From an uncultured Bacteroidales bacterium (GTDB taxonomy: Bacteria > Bacteroidota > Bacteroidia > Bacteroidales > F082), in the NCBI GenBank assembly GCA_900318465.1, contig ONKQ01000015.1:1-64000 (forward strand): a stretch of DNA of 64,000 nucleotides. The letters run 5' to 3'. Every line of letters starts with the position of its first letter. Position 1 is the stretch's first letter. The notes below the pieces were generated by a model. That model was not told where the DNA came from. It saw only the letters and a program-made list of their open reading frames with translations, and did not search any database. The position numbers were made by a program, and so were the translations under genes. Shown piece after piece: positions 59,646 to 64,000 of the stretch.

Positions 59646-59735
59646 TTATTTCTTCTTGTGTCTGTCCTTTCTCAAGCGTTTTTTGCGCTTGTGAGTCGAC
59701 ATCTTGTGTCTCTTGTGTTTCTTACCGTTTGGCAT
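59646..59735 (-). CDS. 29-residue basic AURKAIP1/COX24 (mS38)-like protein
   Basis: A short gene coding MPNGKKHKRHKMSTHKRK followed by KRLRKDRHKKK, 29 residues. It is almost wholly Lys, Arg and His, with the KRHKMxTHKRKKRLRK core of the AURKAIP1/COX24 domain family, the mitochondrial small-subunit protein mS38. In Bacteroidota such tiny proteins are annotated widely and may bind the ribosome. It lies 20 nt after the HU-type gene and ends before a hairpin. It is below the length that gene finders usually accept. Confidence 0.85.
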   Translation of the reverse strand: MPNGKKHKRHKMSTHKRKKRLRKDRHKKK

Positions 59736-59755
59736 AGTTCAATATGATTTTGGGA

Positions 59756-60028
59756 TTACTTAACAGCGTTCATGAAGGTCTTGGCAGGCTTGAAAGCCGG
59801 AATCTTGTGGGCCGGGATGGTGATGGCGATGTTCTTGCCAATATTGCGGCCAGTCTTCTCAGCTCTTGTCTTGATGATGAAGCTACCGAAACCTCTCAGA
59901 TAGACGTTCTCACCCTTGGCCATCGAAGCTTTGACGACTTCCATGAAATTCTCGACTACATTTTGCACGGCACTTTTCTCGATACCAGTCTTGTTGGCGA
60001 TTTCAGCCACGATTTCTGCTTTTGTCAT
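59756..60028 (-). CDS. HU/IHF-family DNA-binding protein
   Basis: A 90-residue nucleoid protein: MTKAEIVAEIANKTGIEKSAV, GENVYLRGFGSFIIKTRAEKTGRN and IPAFKPAKTFMNAVK, the complete HU/IHF fold with the DNA-bending Pro in the arm (TIPAHKIPAF). First gene of a short operon with the COX24-like gene. Promoter box at 60078-60085. Divergent from mutY. Confidence 0.93.
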   Translation of the reverse strand: MTKAEIVAEIANKTGIEKSAVQNVVENFMEVVKASMAKGENVYLRGFGSFIIKTRAEKTGRNIGKNIAITIPAHKIPAFKPAKTFMNAVK

Positions 60029-60066
60029 TTTTCTTCTTTTTTAATGGTTATGTTATGTGTTTGTCG

Positions 60067-60085
60067 TAAATTTGCCGCAAAAGTA
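60067..60085. promoter_or_regulatory. Divergent -7 boxes of mutY and the HU gene
   Basis: TAAATTTG on the plus strand (60067-60074) and TACTTTTG on the minus strand (60085-60078) are both TAnnTTTG matches, placed back to back. Confidence 0.5.
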
Positions 60086-60169
60086 CGAACATTTTCAATA
60101 CGGCGACAAGTTTTATTGAATTTTTTTCGTCTAAACAGTTAAGAATAAAGAATTTCGGAAAATCTCACG

Positions 60170-61219
60170 ATGGATTTCATACATAACACCTTAATTAATT
60201 GGTACGCCGAAAACCGCCGCGACTTGCCCTGGCGACATCATCCCTCGCCTTACCAAGTGTGGCTGTCGGAAGTCATTCTGCAACAGACGCGCGTCAACCA
60301 AGGCTGGGACTATTATCTGCGCTTCGTCGAGAAATGGCCCACCGTCGCCGACCTTGCCGCCGCCACCGAGGAAGAAGTGCTGAAGATGTGGCAGGGCTTG
60401 GGCTACTACTCCCGCGCCCGCAACCTGCATACGTGCGCCAAACAAGTCGTGGAGCAATACAATGGTGAGTTCCCCGCTGATTACGAGAAACTTAGGAAAT
60501 TGCAAGGCATAGGCAACTACACCGCCGCCGCCATCGCATCCATCGCCTTCAACCTGCCCCACGCCGTGGTCGACGGGAATGTGTTTCGGGTGCTTTCGAG
60601 GCTCTTCAACATCGACACACCTATTAATACTAATGAAGGCCAACAAGTTTTCGCCCGCCTTGCCAACGAACTGCTCAACCGCGAACAACCCTCATTCCAC
60701 AACCAAGCCATGATGGAATTTGGCGCCCTGCAATGCACCCCGAAAAACCCGAACTGCCTGCATTGCCCTTTGCAAACGCAATGCCTCGCCTTTGAGCGGC
60801 AGACCGTCATGCAACGACCCGTCAAATTGGCCAAGACAAAAGTCACTACAAGACATTTCAACTATTTGGTTTTCAGGTTTGAAGACAAAATCTATCTCCG
60901 CAAGCGTAGCGACAACGACATTTGGAAAAACCTCTACGACTTTCCTTGTGTAGAAAGCCCGAAACCCATATCGGTCGAGGATATCTTGACCTCGGAAACA
61001 TTTCTGCAACTGACTGAAAACATATCGTTTACGGTGACAAAAACCTCACCAGTCTACACCCACAAACTGACCCATCGCACCATCTTGGCGCAGTTCATCG
61101 AGATAAAACTTTCACAAGAATTGTTGCGGATTAAAACAAAAGGCTTAATTTTGACCCCTGAAAGGGACTTGGGAAACTACCCCATTCCACGCTTAATAGA
61201 CTTATACTTAAACAATTAA
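60170..61219 (+). CDS. mutY: A/G-specific adenine glycosylase MutY
   Basis: A 349-residue base-excision repair enzyme removing A opposite 8-oxoG. It has WLSEVILQQTRVNQ (catalytic Glu), the helix-hairpin-helix LQGIGNYTAAAIAS, VVDGNVFRVLSR (catalytic Asp) and the 4Fe-4S cluster Cys pattern CTPKNPNCLHCPLQTQC. A C-terminal NUDIX-like domain recognises 8-oxoG. Length is typical. First gene of mutY-ssb, followed by gldE-gldD, an order known from gliding Bacteroidota. Confidence 0.93.
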   Translation: MDFIHNTLINWYAENRRDLPWRHHPSPYQVWLSEVILQQTRVNQGWDYYLRFVEKWPTVADLAAATEEEVLKMWQGLGYYSRARNLHTCAKQVVEQYNGEFPADYEKLRKLQGIGNYTAAAIASIAFNLPHAVVDGNVFRVLSRLFNIDTPINTNEGQQVFARLANELLNREQPSFHNQAMMEFGALQCTPKNPNCLHCPLQTQCLAFERQTVMQRPVKLAKTKVTTRHFNYLVFRFEDKIYLRKRSDNDIWKNLYDFPCVESPKPISVEDILTSETFLQLTENISFTVTKTSPVYTHKLTHRTILAQFIEIKLSQELLRIKTKGLILTPERDLGNYPIPRLIDLYLNN

Positions 61220-61231
61220 AACGACAACAAC

Positions 61232-61693
61232 ATGGCAGGATTAAACAAAGTCATCTTAATAGGCCGTCTGGGAAGAAATCCCGAAGTATACACTTCAGAA
61301 AGTGGCAATAAAAAAATTACCGTATCATTAGCTACATCTGAACGGTATCGCGATAAAGAAGATAATTGGCAAGAACAGACAGAATGGCATAACCTTGTTG
61401 CTATCGGAAATTTAGCCAATGATATTGCCGAAGGTCGACGCAATTATGCAAAAGGAGATCTTATGTATGTCGAAGGCAAAATAAGGTATCGTCAATATAC
61501 AAATCAAAACGGTGTATTATGTAATGTCACTGAAATTCTTGTCGATAGAATGATGCAGTTGGCATCTGCCCGTCCACCGCAACAGTCGTCGTATGGCCAG
61601 CCCTACAGTCCCGCCACCGAACCCGCCCCGACTGGCTATGTGCCGCAAAACAACCCCAACATGCGCGAAGAAGGCGACGATTTGCCATTTTAA
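61232..61693 (+). CDS. ssb: Single-stranded DNA-binding protein
   Basis: A 153-residue SSB: MAGLNKVILIGRLGRNPEVYTSESG, the OB-fold with VSLATSERYRDKE..TEWHNLVAIG, a Gly/Pro/Gln-rich linker and the acidic tip EEGDDLPF that recruits partners. It lies 12 nt after mutY. Oddity: the OB-fold part (to about 61555) uses visibly more A/T-ending codons than its neighbours, while the linker and tip are G/C-rich. Confidence 0.93.
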   Translation: MAGLNKVILIGRLGRNPEVYTSESGNKKITVSLATSERYRDKEDNWQEQTEWHNLVAIGNLANDIAEGRRNYAKGDLMYVEGKIRYRQYTNQNGVLCNVTEILVDRMMQLASARPPQQSSYGQPYSPATEPAPTGYVPQNNPNMREEGDDLPF

Positions 61694-61725
61694 CGATTAA
61701 TGCCGCACATATCGAAAGAAATTCG

Positions 61726-61733
61726 TATTTTTG
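61726..61733 (+). promoter_or_regulatory. -7 box of gldE-gldD
   Basis: TATTTTTG matches TAnnTTTG, 27 nt before the TTG start of gldE, so the gld genes need not rely on the mutY-ssb promoter. Confidence 0.55.
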
Positions 61734-61759
61734 CCGCCTCAATCATAAAACATTAAACT

Positions 61760-63100
61760 TTGGAAACACCTGACCCTGACCCTCTTATAGGACTGCTTAC
61801 TGTTGTTTCAAACAACTTTTTCACTGGATTTACCGTCAACGCCATCATCGGAATGGCTGTATTGTGTCTGCTTCTCATCGCCTCGGCGTTGATTTCGAGC
61901 AGCGAAACGGCGTTTTTCTCGCTCCAGCCCGCCGACATCGACGACCTTGAATCGCACAACGACGCGAAGAGCCAACTCGTGCTGAAACTGCGGGAAATAC
62001 CCAAGACCTTGTTGGCCACCATCCTGATTGGCAACAACTTCATCAATGTGACCATCACTTTGCTGTCGACCTACATCATGGCGCAGCTGTTCGACATGGC
62101 CAACTATCCCGTGGCAGCCTTTCTACTTGAAGTGGTGATTGTCACCTCATTAATCCTCATCGTGGGCGAAATCACGCCGAAAATCTATGCCAGTAAACGC
62201 CCCGTCAAAATGGCGCGTTTCATGGCCCGACCGCTACGGTTCCTCATCGGGTTGTTCAAGCCGCTGAGTAAACCATTGGTCAACTCCACTTCGTTCATGG
62301 ACAAGCACTTGGAGAAGAAAAAAGGCGAAATCTCGATGGAAGACCTCTCGACCGCCGTCGACATTGCCACCGAAGAATCCACCCCACTTGAAGAAAAACA
62401 GATGCTGAAAGGCATCGCCTCGTTTAGCGAAAAGGAGGTGAGCGGCGTGATGATTCCGCGCATCGACATCATAGGCGTAGAAAAGGAAATGGACTTCACG
62501 GAGATGCTCGCCATCGTCATAAAGAGCGGATTTTCAAGGATTCCCGTCTATGAGGAGACTATGGACAACGTGAGCGGCATCCTTTATGTGAAAGACCTCC
62601 TTCCTTACTTGGACGCGCAATCATACGAATGGCAAAAACTCATCCGCCCCGCTTTTTTCGTGCCGGAAAACCGCAAAATTAATGACCTGTTCCAGGACTT
62701 CCGCGAGAAAAAAATCCACATCGCCATTGTGGTGGACGAATACGGCGGCACTTCTGGATTGATTACGATGGAAGACGTTATAGAGGAAATCGTGGGCGAG
62801 ATTAATGACGAGTTTGACGAGGCTAATGTTGAGGAACATTACAAGAAACAAGATGACGGCTCCTATCTCTTTAAGGCTCAGACCAGTATCGTCGACTTCT
62901 GCAAGGTGTTTGGCGTTGACGAAGGCTACTTTGAACCCATGCAGGGCGAAGCCGACACCCTCGCCGGACTCATCCTCGAAATCGAGGGACGCATCCCCGA
63001 AATCGGGTTCAAGTTCAATTTCGAGAAGTTCCACATGGAAATCACCGATGCCGACACAAAACGCATCAAGGAAGTGAAAGTCATATTTGATGAAGAATAA
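61760..63100 (+). CDS. gldE: GldE, CBS-domain gliding-associated membrane protein (CorC/HlyC type)
   Basis: A 446-residue inner-membrane protein starting at TTG (no ATG fits at this point). The CNNM/DUF21 membrane domain (about 15-190) has [27 protein letters not shown]-like text ([11 protein letters not shown]) and helices. Two CBS domains (about 215-340, with [14 protein letters not shown] and [24 protein letters not shown]) and a CorC_HlyC C-terminal domain follow. In Flavobacterium gldE precedes gldD and can partly compensate for gldB loss. gldD starts inside its 3' end (11-nt overlap). Confidence 0.85.
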   Translation: METPDPDPLIGLLTVVSNNFFTGFTVNAIIGMAVLCLLLIASALISSSETAFFSLQPADIDDLESHNDAKSQLVLKLREIPKTLLATILIGNNFINVTITLLSTYIMAQLFDMANYPVAAFLLEVVIVTSLILIVGEITPKIYASKRPVKMARFMARPLRFLIGLFKPLSKPLVNSTSFMDKHLEKKKGEISMEDLSTAVDIATEESTPLEEKQMLKGIASFSEKEVSGVMIPRIDIIGVEKEMDFTEMLAIVIKSGFSRIPVYEETMDNVSGILYVKDLLPYLDAQSYEWQKLIRPAFFVPENRKINDLFQDFREKKIHIAIVVDEYGGTSGLITMEDVIEEIVGEINDEFDEANVEEHYKKQDDGSYLFKAQTSIVDFCKVFGVDEGYFEPMQGEADTLAGLILEIEGRIPEIGFKFNFEKFHMEITDADTKRIKEVKVIFDEE

Positions 63101-63677
63101 AGTATCCATATTGATTGCGGCCTTGGCCATCGTCCTCGTCGCCACCTCGTGCGGCGACCGCGACAACTATCTGCCCAAGCCGCGCGGCTATTTCCGCATC
63201 GACCTGCCCGAAAAGGGCTACACCAAAGTGGACACCATAGAACGCTACAGTTTCGAGTGCCCACAATACGCCCTCATCACGCCCGACCCGTATTCACCCG
63301 ATGAAAAGAACTGGATTAATATTGAAATGCCCCAATTCAATGGCTCCATCCACCTGACACACAAGCCTGTAAATGGCAACTTGGGTGAATATCTTGAAGA
63401 TGTCCATACCATGGTCACCAAACATCTGCAAAAGGCTAACGGCATGCGCGACAGCCTGATTGTCAACGACGAGCATCAAGTTTACGGCCTCTTCATCGAA
63501 ATGGACGGCAAGGGTGTGGCCACCCCAATGCAGTTCTACCTCACCGACAGCACAAAGAACTTTGTCCGGGGTGCCCTCTACTTCAATTTCCAGCCCAACA
63601 ACGACTCGATGCAGCCCGTCATCAACTTCATCCGCGAGGATATTGACCGCATGATTGAATCATTTGAGTGGAAGTGA
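63090..63677 (+). CDS. gldD: Gliding motility lipoprotein GldD
   Basis: A 195-residue lipoprotein with signal [21 protein letters not shown] (acylated Cys 21). The family signature YLPKPRGYFRIDLPEKGY lies right after it, then INIEMPQFNGSIHLTHKPVNG and the end ALYFNFQPNNDSMQPVINFIREDI. GldD is essential for gliding in Flavobacterium. The ATG at 63090 is preferred over an in-frame TTG one codon upstream. It overlaps the end of gldE, so the two proteins are translationally coupled. Confidence 0.88.
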   Translation: MKNKVSILIAALAIVLVATSCGDRDNYLPKPRGYFRIDLPEKGYTKVDTIERYSFECPQYALITPDPYSPDEKNWINIEMPQFNGSIHLTHKPVNGNLGEYLEDVHTMVTKHLQKANGMRDSLIVNDEHQVYGLFIEMDGKGVATPMQFYLTDSTKNFVRGALYFNFQPNNDSMQPVINFIREDIDRMIESFEWK

Positions 63678-63681
63678 TGAT

Positions 63682-64000
63682 TTAAAAGCCTGATTTGATT
63701 GCATCATACGCCGCTGTCATTCTTTCTTTTATCAAACCTTCTTCAAGATTTTTCAAAATATCGGCACTAACATCCAAAAGGTTTTCGATGGCTTCATGGT
63801 CTTGCATTTGCTTGGCTCGTGTGGCCATGATTACCTCCGAAGGCAAAACACTACTGCTCCATTCTCCCTCAGCGAGGACGTAGTCCATCACCAAAGTTTT
63901 GGCGAAACAATCGAAAAGGCAAATCCTTTCAACCGATTTTTCATAATATAACCTGTCGAGCGACTGTGGCAATCCTTCAACTGCTGCATTATGAGATTCG
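63682..64000 (-). CDS. Partial unknown protein (5' end outside window)
   Basis: An open minus-strand frame running to the right window edge and ending at 63682, just 4 nt from the convergent gldD stop. The visible 105 residues are helical and charged (LLDVSADILKNLEEGLIKERM, KSVERICLFDCFAKTLVMDY), without membrane segments. The family is not recognised. Although TTG at 63972 could be a start, the frame continues upstream without a stop, so the gene is treated as partial. Confidence 0.55.
   Translation of the reverse strand, partial: ESHNAAVEGLPQSLDRLYYEKSVERICLFDCFAKTLVMDYVLAEGEWSSSVLPSEVIMATRAKQMQDHEAIENLLDVSADILKNLEEGLIKERMTAAYDAIKSGF

Overview
The window reads as chromosome of an anaerobic, T9SS-bearing member of the Bacteroidales/Bacteroidota. 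Almost every transcription start region carries the Bacteroidota -7 box TAnnTTTG, Shine-Dalgarno sites are weak, and many proteins are outer-membrane barrels, lipoproteins or large exported proteins with type IX secretion (T9SS) C-terminal domains. gldB, gldE and gldD are present, and the ribonucleotide reductase is the oxygen-indifferent, B12-dependent class II type. No tRNA, rRNA, CRISPR array, integrase or intact insertion sequence was seen.

Layout. 1-1133: a minus-strand pair (small C-terminally anchored protein plus lipoprotein, cut by the window edge) and a repeat-rich gap with a possible small RNA. 1134-8668: a lipid block with FakA-like kinase and DegV-type fatty-acid binder, then a lipoprotein, DinD, a GNAT-like protein, PlsX, acyl carrier protein and a LolA-like protein. 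8691-16777: exported sialidase, two outer-membrane barrels, an OmpA-type protein, a nucleoside phosphorylase, PncC and GldB. 16986-21762: a ComM/YifB ATPase, a broken stand-alone EF-G gene and a AAA+ ATPase under tandem palindromes. 21980-41177: a secretome island with two T9SS cargo proteins, a three-gene operon of two gingipain-like C25 proteases around an M14 carboxypeptidase (all three ending in one shared C-terminal module), a cysteate-synthase-like enzyme and a secreted endonuclease I. 41209-45144: MscS, an orphan exosortase-like protein overlapping a ROK-like kinase, and a second AAA+ ATPase under another set of three tandem palindromes. 45351-53033: NrdJ, TatD, HflX, a PemK-type toxin-antitoxin pair, TrpS and HicBA. 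53079-64000: a T9SS cargo protein, a TPR membrane regulator, RNase G, a 29-residue mS38/COX24-like protein, HU, then mutY-ssb-gldE-gldD and a partial unknown gene.

How the parts fit. The exported hydrolases (sialidase, gingipain-like proteases, carboxypeptidase, DNase) suggest use of host or community glycoproteins, protein and DNA. Lipid genes recur: FakA/FakB handle exogenous fatty acids, PlsX and ACP start phospholipid synthesis, and the cysteate synthase points to sulfonolipids.

The most interesting signals are: (i) two equal-length AAA+ ATPases, each with three tandem palindromes of unrelated sequence at its promoter; (ii) the non-canonical, internally duplicated C-terminal module shared by the three proteases, with nearly identical DNA in two of them; (iii) an orphan exosortase-like protein and, elsewhere in the window, a small protein with an exosortase-substrate-like tail; (iv) the EF-G gene with its switch region deleted; (v) dispersed repeats, two of them inserted in frame inside genes; and (vi) a perfect 20-bp palindrome over the cysteate synthase promoter.
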